Source: Gammaproteobacteria bacterium (lineage in GTDB: Bacteria > Pseudomonadota > Gammaproteobacteria > HK1). From it: a DNA stretch of 59,553 bases. The position numbers were made by a program, and so were the translations under genes. This document shows, piece by piece, positions 28,106 through 35,959 of the stretch. The DNA lies in contig JAJFJT010000035.1 of assembly GCA_021773795.1 (NCBI GenBank), positions 1 to 59,553 of the forward strand, read 5' to 3'. The notes beneath the pieces are model-generated. The model saw nothing but the letters and a program-made list of their open reading frames with translations, did not search any database and was not told where the DNA came from. Position 1 is the first letter of the stretch. Each line of letters starts with the position of its first letter.

Positions 28106-28849
28106 ATGAGTTCCGGACACCAATATATCGAAGTCGACGGCATCGCGGTGGAGGTGGTGCGCAAGCGCATCAAGCACCTCAATCTCCGGGTCTATCCAAC
28201 CGATGGGCGAGTACGGGTGGCGGCGCCACTGCGGACGGATGAGGCAACCGTGCGCGGGATGGTGAGTTCACGACTGGAATGGATTCAACGCCAGCGCGCA
28301 CGGCTCATGGGCCAGCCCCGGCAAGACGCACTGAAAATGTGTCCGGGCGAACAGCACTGGTTTCTTGGGCAACGCTATTGCCTCGAAGTGTATGAAAACC
28401 GCAGTCACAGCGGAGTGCATTTGCGCGCCGATTCAATTCTGGAAATCCGGGCGCGCGGCGCGGCCGATACAACCCGACGCATGGCCATATTGGAGGCATG
28501 GTATCGCCAACAGCTGCAGGCACGATTGCCGGAGCTGATTGCCCGGTGGGAGCCGGTTGTCGGGGTGCGGGTGGCCGAATGCCGGATCAAAACGATGAAA
28601 ACCCGCTGGGGCAGTTGCAACATCAATGCCCGACGGGTCTGGCTGAATCTGGAGCTGATCAAGCGGCCCGTCATCTCGCTGGAATATGTGCTAATGCACG
28701 AAATGACCCACCTGCTGGAGCGCTACCATAACGCCCGGTTTTACGCATTGATGGATGGCTTCATGCCGGATTGGCGGCTACATCGGAAAGCGCTCGAACA
28801 GCCACACCTGCCAAAGAACGGGTCGATCACATCATCCGCCGATGAGTAA
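28106..28849 (+). CDS. YgjP-type metal-dependent hydrolase (M48-like, DUF45)
   Basis: A 247-residue cytoplasmic protein with the YgjP/SprT-like zinc metallopeptidase fold. The catalytic motif is YVLMHEMTHLLERYHNARFY (HExxH, near residues 197-201), preceded by the diagnostic KTMKTRWGSCN segment. The N-terminus (VRKRIKHLNLRVYPTDGRVR) is the usual beta-rich start. Substrate unknown; some homologues sit beside type I restriction genes, but none is here. The 3' end overlaps the convergent GIY-YIG gene by 18 bp. Confidence 0.9.
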   Translation: MSSGHQYIEVDGIAVEVVRKRIKHLNLRVYPTDGRVRVAAPLRTDEATVRGMVSSRLEWIQRQRARLMGQPRQDALKMCPGEQHWFLGQRYCLEVYENRSHSGVHLRADSILEIRARGAADTTRRMAILEAWYRQQLQARLPELIARWEPVVGVRVAECRIKTMKTRWGSCNINARRVWLNLELIKRPVISLEYVLMHEMTHLLERYHNARFYALMDGFMPDWRLHRKALEQPHLPKNGSITSSADE

Positions 28850-29083
28850 TTCCTTCTCCGATTTTTTCAGCCGTTTGATCTCCATCTCCCGATGACAGGC
28901 TTCCGCCCGGGACGCGACTTGCTCAGAGTGAAGCAAGCGTACCGGCCGCCGACCACGAGTATAGCGGGCACCACCCGGCAGTTTGCCGTTATGTTCATCA
29001 ATGCGACGAGTTACATCTATGGCAATGCCCGTATATAGGCTGTCGTCGGCACAACGCAGGATGTAGACAAACCACTCTTTCAC
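28832..29083 (-). CDS. GIY-YIG nuclease-superfamily protein (YhbQ-like)
   Basis: An 83-residue single-domain GIY-YIG protein. FVYILRCADDSLYTGIAIDV supplies the two Y/G strands and the following basic helix is RRIDEHN; the YTRGRRPVRLLH segment and C-terminal EMEIKRLKKSEKELLI complete the fold. GTG at 29083 is chosen because GGAG lies about 9 nt upstream and the domain starts there; a GTG at 29131 overlapping the upstream stop (GTGA) would add 16 residues. Family members bind or nick DNA, often with weak activity. The 3' end overlaps the convergent hydrolase gene. Confidence 0.83.
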   Translation of the reverse strand: MKEWFVYILRCADDSLYTGIAIDVTRRIDEHNGKLPGGARYTRGRRPVRLLHSEQVASRAEACHREMEIKRLKKSEKELLIGG

Positions 29084-29127
29084 GCCAATGGACTCCGAAG
29101 ACCAGTATTCTCTCAGTGTGCCCCGGC

Positions 29128-30354
29128 TCACGGCGACGGGATAGTCCGCAGCTTCGTGGTAATGTGTATTTCCTCCTGCAGGCTACCGTGTACCGGACAG
29201 CGATCGGCGATTTCATGCAGACGGGTGCGCTGGCTGGCATCCAGATCTCCGCTCAGTTCGATTTCCCGGCTGATGTGATCGATCTTGCGCTGGTCATCGG
29301 CGCAGTCGCTACAGTCCTCGGCATAGGCCTTCTCGTGGCTGAGGTGCACCTTCACCTCATAGAGCGCCCAACCCTTGTGGTCCGCGTACATACGCAGGGT
29401 CATACCGGTGCAGGCACCCAGGGCCGCGGCGAGCAAGCCATAGGGACTCGGCCCAAACCCCGTGCCGCCTACGGACGTGGGTTCGTCGGCGGCAAAACGA
29501 TGTTCACCCGCCTTGATCTCGGTATAAAAGCCCTCGCTGCCGGTACGGGTCAGTATCTGGTGCTCACTGTCGCCAATATCATCGGTTGCTGGCGGCGGCA
29601 GATATTTTTCCGCCCATACCGCAATCACGGCCCCCACATACCGCGCATCCTCCACGCGGCTTAACAGGTGATCTGCCTGGTCCAGTGAGACAAAACTCTT
29701 GGGATGGCGGGCCGCCTCGTAAATACGCCGCGCGTGCTCCACCTCCACCGTTTCATCCACCGGCGAGTGCAATACCAACAGGGCACGGTCGAGGCTGGCG
29801 ATGGCCTCGTGCAGCGGCGCCTCGGCAATATCGTCCAGAAACTGCTTGCGGATGCGAAACGGCCGACCCGCCAGCTGTAATTCCACCTCACCCTCCGTTT
29901 CCAGGGTCTCGCGATGCTCGGCAAAAAGGTGCGCCACATGGGCAGGATCACTGGGCGCGGCGATGCTGGCCACCGCAACAACGCTGGGGATGTGTTGTGC
30001 GGTCACCAGTACCGCCGCCCCGCCCAGGGAATGGCCGATGAGGATGCGCGGTGCATCGTATTCCCGCGCCATGAATTCGGCAGCGGACACGAGGTCCTCA
30101 ACGTTGGAGGAAAAATTAGTATCGGCGAAGTCACCCTCACTCTGGCCGAGGCCAGTGAAGTCAAAACGCAGCACCGCGATCCCCCGCTGAGTCAGGGCAC
30201 GATTAATATTGCTGATCGCTTTGAGATTCTTGCTACAGGTGAAGCAATGGGCAAAGAGCGCACAGGCCCGGGGCTTGCCGTCGACTGGCAGGTCCATAAC
30301 GGCAGACAGACGCTGGCCACGGGCATTTTCAAAGTGCAGTTTGCGCGAGCGCAT
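29128..30354 (-). CDS. Alpha/beta hydrolase-OsmC fusion protein
   Basis: A 408-residue two-domain protein. Residues 1-255 are a serine alpha/beta hydrolase with oxyanion segment LFAHCFTCSKN, nucleophile elbow IGHSLGGAAV and late His in LDQADHLLSR. Residues 260-408 are an OsmC-like domain (GEHRFAADEPTSVGGTGFGP, LGACTGMTLRMYADHKGW, and CPVHGSL with the second cysteine), a thiol-dependent organic peroxide reductase fold. This natural fusion is known in proteobacteria. Both catalytic centres appear intact, so it may couple ester cleavage to peroxide or acyl-thiol detoxification; that coupling is inference. Confidence 0.9.
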   Translation of the reverse strand: MRSRKLHFENARGQRLSAVMDLPVDGKPRACALFAHCFTCSKNLKAISNINRALTQRGIAVLRFDFTGLGQSEGDFADTNFSSNVEDLVSAAEFMAREYDAPRILIGHSLGGAAVLVTAQHIPSVVAVASIAAPSDPAHVAHLFAEHRETLETEGEVELQLAGRPFRIRKQFLDDIAEAPLHEAIASLDRALLVLHSPVDETVEVEHARRIYEAARHPKSFVSLDQADHLLSRVEDARYVGAVIAVWAEKYLPPPATDDIGDSEHQILTRTGSEGFYTEIKAGEHRFAADEPTSVGGTGFGPSPYGLLAAALGACTGMTLRMYADHKGWALYEVKVHLSHEKAYAEDCSDCADDQRKIDHISREIELSGDLDASQRTRLHEIADRCPVHGSLQEEIHITTKLRTIPSP

Positions 30355-30773
30355 GGGGGAACTCCTGTGGTCTTGTCTCGGATGTAGTCGTAGTGTGATG
30401 GCACTGGCTCAAATGCTGACTCATTGTTCGTCACTTCGTTCCCTGAACCCCGGTCTGCGCTGGGATAACGTGAGGGAATACTGAAGCGACCCGCTCTGCA
30501 GAAACGGAATTCAATCACTTCGTTAGCTGAAATTTCCAGCCAGGTATTGTCAATATTTTTTACACTTCATGATCATTGCGATTTCATCCCCAAAGCATTG
30601 TTTATAAAAAATAAATCCCCCCAGAGCCACAGGACAGCACATCCGTCACTGGAACCTGCAGCTCAAAAGCACAGGAATTCTGTCGGAAAACTTTACATCA
30701 GTGCATCCAGGAGTATGGCGCACGATCCTGCGGGCCTGTTAACCCACTGATAAACCGAAAGAACCCTCCAATC
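30355..30773. other. Intergenic region, AT-rich, no gene
   Basis: About 420 bp between two divergently read genes with no credible reading frame. It is clearly more AT-rich than its surroundings. One loose inverted pair, TGT-N11-ACA (30548-30564), could be an activator site for the sigma-54-type promoter downstream; this is speculative. Confidence 0.4.
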
Positions 30774-30787
30774 GGCATAATTATTGC
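30774..30787 (+). promoter_or_regulatory. Sigma-54 type -24/-12 promoter for the PEP-CTERM gene
   Basis: The sequence CGGCATAATTATTGCGT has the invariant GG and GC dinucleotides exactly ten bases apart (30774-30775 and 30786-30787), with a GGCA and TTGC context close to the TGGCACG-N4-TTGC consensus. Initiation about 12 bases on would leave a ~25-nt leader with AGGAGAGA before the ATG at 30824. PEP-CTERM genes in several exosortase-bearing bacteria have RpoN promoters activated by PrsK/PrsR. Confidence 0.6.
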
Positions 30788-30823
30788 GTTGTTTTATGAA
30801 AGACACTTCCAGGAGAGAGACAG

Positions 30824-31612
30824 ATGAACGGGTGGAAACTTTTCGGAAAAATGGTAGCCGCTTCAGGGCTGGCGCTGGCAGTCTCGGTACCATCCCATGC
30901 CGCCATCTTCGACGTCACGGTCGATGGTAGCGATGCCATATTCCTCGCGGGGCGTACGGACATAACAATTCCGGATGCCTCCCTGCCCTGGACTACAGGT
31001 ACCCACCTGATCCGCCATAGTGGGGCTACGCCCGAAGAGATCAAGGAAACCCTGCCACCCTTCATCTCTGTTGCTGCGGGTGACGTGATCCGCGCCGCCG
31101 ACCCTGCGGTTGGTGGCGTCAGCTTTTTCAATGGTTTCGGCGCTCCCTTTTTTGGTCCGGGTGGCAATGGAGTAGGTGGCAGCAACCTCGCATCCCTCGA
31201 TGGCATCAGCGGCTATAAGGGACCACAAGGCCCTCTCGTCGGCGTTTTTCTGGATGGTTCCATTCCGAGTGGTGGGGCAGCGCCCATAACACTCGATTTC
31301 TCCGGGACAGGAATTGGGGCGGATTTTTCTAGCCTCAGCCCCTTGCTCCGTCAGGTGTTCTATATCGGTAACGGCCTCACCAGCAGTAGCGTGTTTCAGG
31401 AATTCATCGCTCCGACCGGCGCCACACGCCTGTTTCTCGGTATTCCTGATGGCTTTGGCTTTGGCGGTCTCCCGGGTGCTTACGATGATAACGATGGCTC
31501 CTACCGTGTACGCATTGGCGTGAACGAGATACCCAATGTCCCCGAGCCGGGAACGCTCGCACTGCTGGGGCTGGGACTGACCGGTTTGGGATTCAGCCGC
31601 CGACGCATTTAA
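30824..31612 (+). CDS. PEP-CTERM sorting-domain exported protein
   Basis: A 262-residue secreted protein. It has an N-terminal signal peptide (MNGWKLFGKMVAASGLALAV, cleaved near SHA-A), a Gly/Ser/Phe-rich low-complexity body without recognised domains, and a classical C-terminal sorting signal: VPEPGTLALLGLGLTGLGFS with basic RRRI at the end. Such proteins are processed by exosortase and appear on the surface or in exopolysaccharide. Exosortase genes are not in this window, so they must be elsewhere. The gene is alone, with a sigma-54-like promoter upstream and an intrinsic terminator downstream. Confidence 0.92.
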   Translation: MNGWKLFGKMVAASGLALAVSVPSHAAIFDVTVDGSDAIFLAGRTDITIPDASLPWTTGTHLIRHSGATPEEIKETLPPFISVAAGDVIRAADPAVGGVSFFNGFGAPFFGPGGNGVGGSNLASLDGISGYKGPQGPLVGVFLDGSIPSGGAAPITLDFSGTGIGADFSSLSPLLRQVFYIGNGLTSSSVFQEFIAPTGATRLFLGIPDGFGFGGLPGAYDDNDGSYRVRIGVNEIPNVPEPGTLALLGLGLTGLGFSRRRI

Positions 31613-31635
31613 GCAGACCGATAACCAGCAAGACG

Positions 31636-31660
31636 AACCCGGCTCCGCGCCGGGTTTTTG
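31636..31660 (+). terminator. Rho-independent terminator of the PEP-CTERM gene
   Basis: Stem AACCCGGC / GCCGGGTT with loop TCCGC, followed by TTTT, starting 24 bp after the stop codon. It has the standard stem-plus-T-run form. Confidence 0.85.
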
Positions 31661-31684
31661 TTATCTGGCACCAACGGGACTCAG

Positions 31685-31736
31685 CCAGGGATGGCCTTAT
31701 GGCGCGAAGCGCAGGATATGCGGGAGAGATCCGGAA
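31685..31736 (+). repeat. Dispersed intergenic repeat, copy B
   Basis: In the 331-bp gene-free stretch 31613-31943. It begins CCAGGGATGGCCTTATGGCG and continues CGAAGCGCAGGATATGCGGG, like copies at 881-922 (minus) and 31851-31894. CGGAATCCAG follows, as in copy A. The rest of the stretch holds the terminator and copy C and nothing else recognisable. Confidence 0.55.
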
Positions 31737-31850
31737 TCCAGGGAACGAAAGCGCAGCACGAACACCCACTGGATGGTGGCCTTGCGTACCAGAACTGGCA
31801 ATAGCTAACCGCCATAATAATCAGCAACGCAGATGGCGGGCGCAGCTTTG

Positions 31851-31894
31851 GCCAAGGATGGCTTTATGTTGCGGAGCACAGGGTGTGTGGGAGC
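31851..31894 (+). repeat. Dispersed intergenic repeat, copy C
   Basis: Third, more diverged copy: CCAAGGATGGCTTTATGTTG then CGGAGCACAGGGTGTGTGGG. It ends in AACCCGCCCTACGGG, a sequence shared with GC-rich intergenic hairpins such as that at 28048. It lies ~165 bp after copy B in the same orientation. Confidence 0.5.
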
Positions 31895-31943
31895 AACCCG
31901 CCCTACGGGAAACTTCCGGCATGCCAATCCGCTACCGACTGAA

Positions 31944-32546
31944 TTATTCAGCAAAGTCCGCCGGTGTCTCCCAGCCTCCGGAAAACACCTGATCTGCCAG
32001 CGAACGGCGTTCACGAGGAGCCAGTTCCTGCTCCTTCGCCTGCCCCGGAAGGCTATCTGCATCGCCGATATAGCCAATGGCAAAGGCGGTGACCACCTCA
32101 TAGTCCTCGGGAATCCGGTAACGGGTCTGCGCCTCGTCCGGCAGGATGCCGGCCATGGTGTGGATATAGAGTTCCAGTGCGCTGGCCTGCACCGTCAGCC
32201 CCGCCGTTGCCAGACCCAGGTCATGGCGCGCGTGGGCATTAAGCTTTTCGTTGTGGGCAAAGGTTTTCTTCACCACGCCCAGCACCAGCACCGGCGCTTG
32301 TTTTGCCCAGGCCTGATTGGGTTCCACGAGACAACCGAGCAGGCGCGCAAACTCGGCAGGGTACTCACGGGTGGCGACAATGAAGCGCCATGGCTGCTCG
32401 TTGAAACAGGATGCCGCCCAACGGGCCGCCTCAAACAGGGCGCCGAGGGTTTCTGATGCTACCGTTCGATCGGCGAAGGCACGCGGACTCCAACGCTCTG
32501 CCAATAAATCATGGATAGGATAACGGGTCTCAGCCTGCTTATTCAT
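31944..32546 (-). CDS. Nitroreductase-family FMN oxidoreductase
   Basis: A 200-residue flavin reductase of the nitroreductase fold. The FMN phosphate-binding arginines are in ERWSPRAFADR near residue 20 and the conserved RWAASCFNEQPWRFIV follows near residue 50; AGLTVQASALELYIHTMAGI and YEVVTAFAIGYIGDAD form the core. Electron donor NAD(P)H; acceptors may be quinones or nitro compounds. It lies with a broken glutathionyl-hydroquinone reductase, a pirin and a LysR regulator, the composition of a quinone-stress cluster (compare yqjG-yhaH-yhaJ-yhaK in E. coli). Confidence 0.88.
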   Translation of the reverse strand: MNKQAETRYPIHDLLAERWSPRAFADRTVASETLGALFEAARWAASCFNEQPWRFIVATREYPAEFARLLGCLVEPNQAWAKQAPVLVLGVVKKTFAHNEKLNAHARHDLGLATAGLTVQASALELYIHTMAGILPDEAQTRYRIPEDYEVVTAFAIGYIGDADSLPGQAKEQELAPRERRSLADQVFSGGWETPADFAE

Positions 32547-32563
32547 GGGTAGATTCTCCTATT

Positions 32564-32899
32564 TTAGGCCGCGGTCAGCGCCACGGAAGAACGATTGTGG
32601 GGTGCGAGAAAATCGAGCTCGGACCCTAGCGGTACGATGCCGCGAGGGTTAATGGAGCGATGGCTCGCAAAATAGTGGGTCTTGATGCGATCCATATTTG
32701 TGGTCTCCACGATTCCCGGCACCTGATACAGCGCCCGGAAGATCAACGTGCGGTGGGCCTATGAGTAGTCATAGGAAACGTACAGTTGGTAGCGACCGGG
32801 CTCGGCGGCAAAACCCCCATCCCCACTGGGGCCGGGACGACCATCTGCCGTCACCCGGTGATGGCAGATGGGTTCCCAACGCGAAAATTCTCCTTTCAT
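32564..32899 (-). pseudogene. Glutathionyl-hydroquinone reductase, internally deleted
   Basis: Two ends of one gene are joined with the middle missing. The 5' part (from ATG 32899) encodes FSRWEPICHHRVTADGRPGP and GDGGFAAEPGRYQLYVSYDY, then a TAG codon where the family has the catalytic ACPWAHRT; AHRTLIF follows directly. The 3' part reads FRALYQVPGIVETTNMDRIK and HYFASHRSINPRGIVPLGSE, the family C-terminus. A full enzyme has ~320 residues; about 200 are gone, with the catalytic Cys and GST helical core. A clear pseudogene in the quinone-stress cluster. Confidence 0.85.
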
Positions 32900-32945
32900 T
32901 AGGCACTCTCCATGCTAACCCGGCTCGGGTAAATGGATTGCGCAC

Positions 32946-33839
32946 TCATCCCAACGTTCCATCGTGGTAATCGCGCAACGCCTGTTCGATTTCCTCACGG
33001 CTATTCATCACGAAGGGCCCGTGCCGCGCCACCGGCTCATTGAGGGGCCGACCCGCTAACAGCAACACCTCCGCCGGCCCTTCAGCTTCCTCCGGAACAA
33101 CGAGTAACGCCCCTTCACCCGCTCCGAAAAGTGCCGCCTCCCCCTCACTCACCCGGGTATCCCCCGCTCCGGCCAGCAGTTCACCACCGAACACATAGGC
33201 TAATGCATTCTGGTCGCCGTCCAGAGGCTGTAGGTGCCGGGCCCCAGGTTCAAGCGTGAAATGCAGATAAGTGATGGGAATGACCGTGTCGATCATCGCC
33301 TGAACACCCAGGGCCTCACCCGCGATCACCTTGATCCTTACTTTGCCATCGGCGCTGCATGAGGTGGGGATTTTCCCTGCCGGAATGTCCTGGTAGCGGG
33401 GAGCCATCAACTTTTGGGCGGCCGGTAAATTGACCCATATCTGAAAGCCATGAAGCACGCCACCGCTAGCGAAAAATTCAGGATGCGGCAATTCCGAGTG
33501 AACCACGCCGGAACCGGCGGTCATCCACTGCACATCTCCAGGTTCCAGATCACCCTGGTGCCCGGCGGAATCGCGATGCTGCATCCGCCCGGCAAGCAGA
33601 TAGGTCACCGTCTCAAAGCCACGGTGGGGATGGTCCGGCGCGCCTATGGCCTCCCCGGGTGCCCAATTGACGGGGCCTAGGTGGTCCAACAATAAAAAGG
33701 GATCGAACAACGATAACGATGCGGTGGGAAAAGGGCGGCGCACCGGGAATCCCCCGCCCTCCAGCAGCGCCTGTGCACTCACTACCTGAGTCACGGACCG
33801 TAAAACTGACACACGCTCATTCACTTTGGTCCCCGGCAT
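32946..33839 (-). CDS. Pirin-family protein (YhaK-like bicupin)
   Basis: A 297-residue cupin protein. The N-terminal cupin carries the metal-binding pattern APDHPHRGFETVTYLLAGRM, HRDSAGHQG and VVHSELP; LGPVNWAPGE and PFLLLDHLG are pirin hallmarks. Some bacterial pirins have quercetinase activity and many respond to quinones. It is divergent from the LysR gene (123 bp), which probably controls it. The distal genes in the same orientation are the GS-HQR pseudogene and the nitroreductase. Confidence 0.9.
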   Translation of the reverse strand: MPGTKVNERVSVLRSVTQVVSAQALLEGGGFPVRRPFPTASLSLFDPFLLLDHLGPVNWAPGEAIGAPDHPHRGFETVTYLLAGRMQHRDSAGHQGDLEPGDVQWMTAGSGVVHSELPHPEFFASGGVLHGFQIWVNLPAAQKLMAPRYQDIPAGKIPTSCSADGKVRIKVIAGEALGVQAMIDTVIPITYLHFTLEPGARHLQPLDGDQNALAYVFGGELLAGAGDTRVSEGEAALFGAGEGALLVVPEEAEGPAEVLLLAGRPLNEPVARHGPFVMNSREEIEQALRDYHDGTLG

Positions 33840-33921
33840 TTTGCCCTCCTCGCCATTTTTAGTGGCGTTAACACGCGTTCAAAACTTGGTAAACAGCCTA
33901 TACTTTGCGTCCCCACAAACC

Positions 33922-33960
33922 AATTCTAGAATTACGCATATCTCTATTGCATAATTGCAA
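33922..33960. promoter_or_regulatory. Candidate LysR-type operator in pirin/lysR divergent region
   Basis: Two dyads lie just before the LysR start: a perfect 12-bp palindrome AATTCTAGAATT (33922-33933) and TTGCA-TAAT-TGCAA (33947-33960). LysR regulators bind such imperfect dyads in the shared promoter of a divergent target. Placement fits autoregulation and pirin control; no experimental consensus is available. Confidence 0.45.
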
Positions 33961-33962
33961 AT

Positions 33963-34868
33963 ATGAGCAACTGGGAAGACCTTCGGTTTTTTGGCGCCAT
34001 CGCCCGTACCGGCAGCCTCTCCGGGGCAGCACGTGAGCTTCATGTTAATCACTCCACTGTTTTCCGGCGTCTGAAAGCACTGGAATCCCGCCTCGGGGTA
34101 CGCCTCTTCGACCGCCTGCAGGGGCGCTATATACTGACCCCCGCGGGTGAGGCCATGAATTCGGGTGTAGAGCGTGTACACAATGAAATCGATGCCCTGG
34201 AACGCCAGATGCTCGGTCAGGACCATCAGCTAGCTGGAGAGATCCGCCTGGCCACTACGGATGCCCTGGCACAAAACTACCTTCAACCCCATCTGCTCAG
34301 CTTCCACCAGCGTTATCCGGGGGTGCGCATCGAGCTGCTGTGCTCAAACCTGTTTTTTGACCTCTCGAAACGCGAGGCAGATATCGCGCTGCGACCCACC
34401 AATAACCCACCGGGACATCTGATTGGACGGGAATTGGCCCGCAGTAGTTGGGCGGTGTACGGAGCGCCCGCTTATCTGGATGGCCGCGATGCGCCCCGTG
34501 AGGAGGCAGACCTCAAAGCCCATACGCTGATTGCCGGTGATAGCAGTCTGTCGGCCGTTCCCGCGAATCGCTGGTTGCAAGCGTGTGCAGCGGATGCCGT
34601 CGCCATGCAGGCAGATAGTTTTGTAACCCAATGGTCGGCCGCCCGGGCAGGCTTTGGACTAGCGGTGTTACCTTGCGTGCTGGCAGACCGGGAATCTGGA
34701 TTAGTGCGGGTGCTCGGTCCGATCAAGGAACTTGAGACCGGCCTCTGGCTACTGACCCATCCTGATCTTCGTCAGACCACCAGAATCCGCGCCTTCGTGG
34801 CCTGGCTGGGCGAGGCCATTATCAAGGACCGGGCTCTATTTTCTGGCGCGCTGACCGCTCCATCCTGA
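33963..34868 (+). CDS. LysR-family transcriptional regulator
   Basis: A 301-residue regulator. The N-terminal winged HTH is LRFFGAIARTGSLSGAAREL and HVNHSTVFRRLKALESRLGV; the C-terminal part is the periplasmic-binding-like effector domain (GEIRLATTDALAQNYLQPHL). It is divergent to the pirin gene and is the likely regulator of the pirin-(GS-HQR)-nitroreductase cluster; homologues such as YhaJ respond to quinone-type compounds. The loss of the middle gene may have narrowed its regulon. Confidence 0.9.
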   Translation: MSNWEDLRFFGAIARTGSLSGAARELHVNHSTVFRRLKALESRLGVRLFDRLQGRYILTPAGEAMNSGVERVHNEIDALERQMLGQDHQLAGEIRLATTDALAQNYLQPHLLSFHQRYPGVRIELLCSNLFFDLSKREADIALRPTNNPPGHLIGRELARSSWAVYGAPAYLDGRDAPREEADLKAHTLIAGDSSLSAVPANRWLQACAADAVAMQADSFVTQWSAARAGFGLAVLPCVLADRESGLVRVLGPIKELETGLWLLTHPDLRQTTRIRAFVAWLGEAIIKDRALFSGALTAPS

Positions 34869-34899
34869 AGCTCGAAAACACAGGCTAGTACCGTGGTAA

Positions 34900-35487
34900 C
34901 TATGAGCCCCGTATAAGTCCATTGACCTCGGCATAGCGAAAGCAATTCATCGTGTGATCATTCACCATACCCACCGCTTGCATGAAAGCGTAACAGATGG
35001 TGGGGCCGACGAACTTGAAACCACGTTTCTTCAGGGCCTTGCTCATGGCCTCCGACTCCGGTGTGGAAACGGGGATGTCCTCCAGCGTTTTCCGGGTATT
35101 GATAACAGGCTCGCCGCCCACAAACTGCCCCAACCAGTCACTGAAGCTGCCAAGCTCGTCGCGGAGCGCCAGGTAGGCACGAGCATTTACGATGGTCGCG
35201 TTGACCTTCAGGCGGTTGCGCACGATACCCGGGTCTTTAAGCAGCTCAGCAATTTTAGGCGCGTCGTAGCGGGCAATTTTTTCCGCATCAAAGTGATCGA
35301 AAAGGCGCCGGTAGTTCTCGCGCTTTTTCAGGATCGTGTACCAACTCAATCCCGCCTGCGCCCCCTCAAGAATCAACATCTCGAACAGGTGCCGGTCGTC
35401 ATATACTGGCACGCCCCACTCCTCATCGTGATAAAGGCAGTACAGTGCATCGGTATCACTGACCCACTCACATCTATCAGGAGTCAT
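34900..35487 (-). CDS. tag: DNA-3-methyladenine glycosylase I
   Basis: A 195-residue base-excision repair enzyme that removes 3-methyladenine. The structural zinc ligands are visible: Cys in RCEWV (near 6), His in CLYHDEEWG (near 19), and the C-terminal His/Cys in VNDHTMNCFRY. The substrate-pocket segment DRHLFEMLILEGAQAGLSWY and LKKRGFKFVGPTICYAFMQA are family-typical. ATG start at 35487. It is near a VOC protein and a metallo-hydrolase on the same strand but separated by 30-50 bp gaps, so co-transcription is possible. Confidence 0.95.
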   Translation of the reverse strand: MTPDRCEWVSDTDALYCLYHDEEWGVPVYDDRHLFEMLILEGAQAGLSWYTILKKRENYRRLFDHFDAEKIARYDAPKIAELLKDPGIVRNRLKVNATIVNARAYLALRDELGSFSDWLGQFVGGEPVINTRKTLEDIPVSTPESEAMSKALKKRGFKFVGPTICYAFMQAVGMVNDHTMNCFRYAEVNGLIRGS

Positions 35488-35517
35488 TTATTTTTTCTCG
35501 TTTCATATGCGTCTGGA

Positions 35518-35910
35518 TCACTCGCCGGGCATCTCTACGTAGGTGATGAGCGATAGCGTCGCGCCCTGTGGATCCTGGATAACACAAAAGCGTCCAACGC
35601 TTGGAATATCCGTAGGCGGGACCAGCAATTTCCCTCCCAGCTCCTGCGCCTGTACGGCAGACGCATCGACATCATGAACGGTAACGTAACCGCCCCATTG
35701 TGGCACCATGCCGTTAAGCTCCGGCGGAATGGCCATGATGCCACCGGCCTCCTTACCGCCCGCGCGAGCCATCGTGTAAGGCATATTGAGCTGCATATCC
35801 TCCATGGCCCAGCCCAGTAATTCACCATAGAAAACCTTTGCGCCTGCTACATCGGTGGTCATCAATTCATTCCAGCTAAATGCCCGGTGTCGTTTCATCG
35901 CATCATTCAT
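35518..35910 (-). CDS. VOC-family (glyoxalase-like) protein
   Basis: A 130-residue vicinal-oxygen-chelate protein with two beta-alpha-beta-beta-beta modules fused. FSWNELMTTDVAGAKVFYGE is the standard start of this group, followed by LLGWAMEDM, then GYVTVHDVDASAVQAQELGG and IPSVGRFCVIQDPQGATLSL. The ATG at 35910 has GGGAG 7 nt upstream; a longer reading to 35985 would overlap the preceding gene. Function of the subgroup is unknown; these are small-molecule binders or enzymes. Confidence 0.87.
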   Translation of the reverse strand: MNDAMKRHRAFSWNELMTTDVAGAKVFYGELLGWAMEDMQLNMPYTMARAGGKEAGGIMAIPPELNGMVPQWGGYVTVHDVDASAVQAQELGGKLLVPPTDIPSVGRFCVIQDPQGATLSLITYVEMPGE

Positions 35911-35959
35911 CACTTTGCTCCCAGGCATGTCGAACGCGTACACACTACGCCGGTCGATA

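Noticed and set aside
29083-29131. GTG at 29131 overlapping the hydrolase-OsmC stop as the GIY-YIG start
   Set aside because: No ribosome site is evident and the extra residues are outside the domain; GTG 29083 with GGAG is preferred, though not proven.
32698-32970. 90-codon plus-strand frame opposite the GS-HQR relic
   Set aside because: No similarity or ribosome site; the opposite strand carries clear family remnants.
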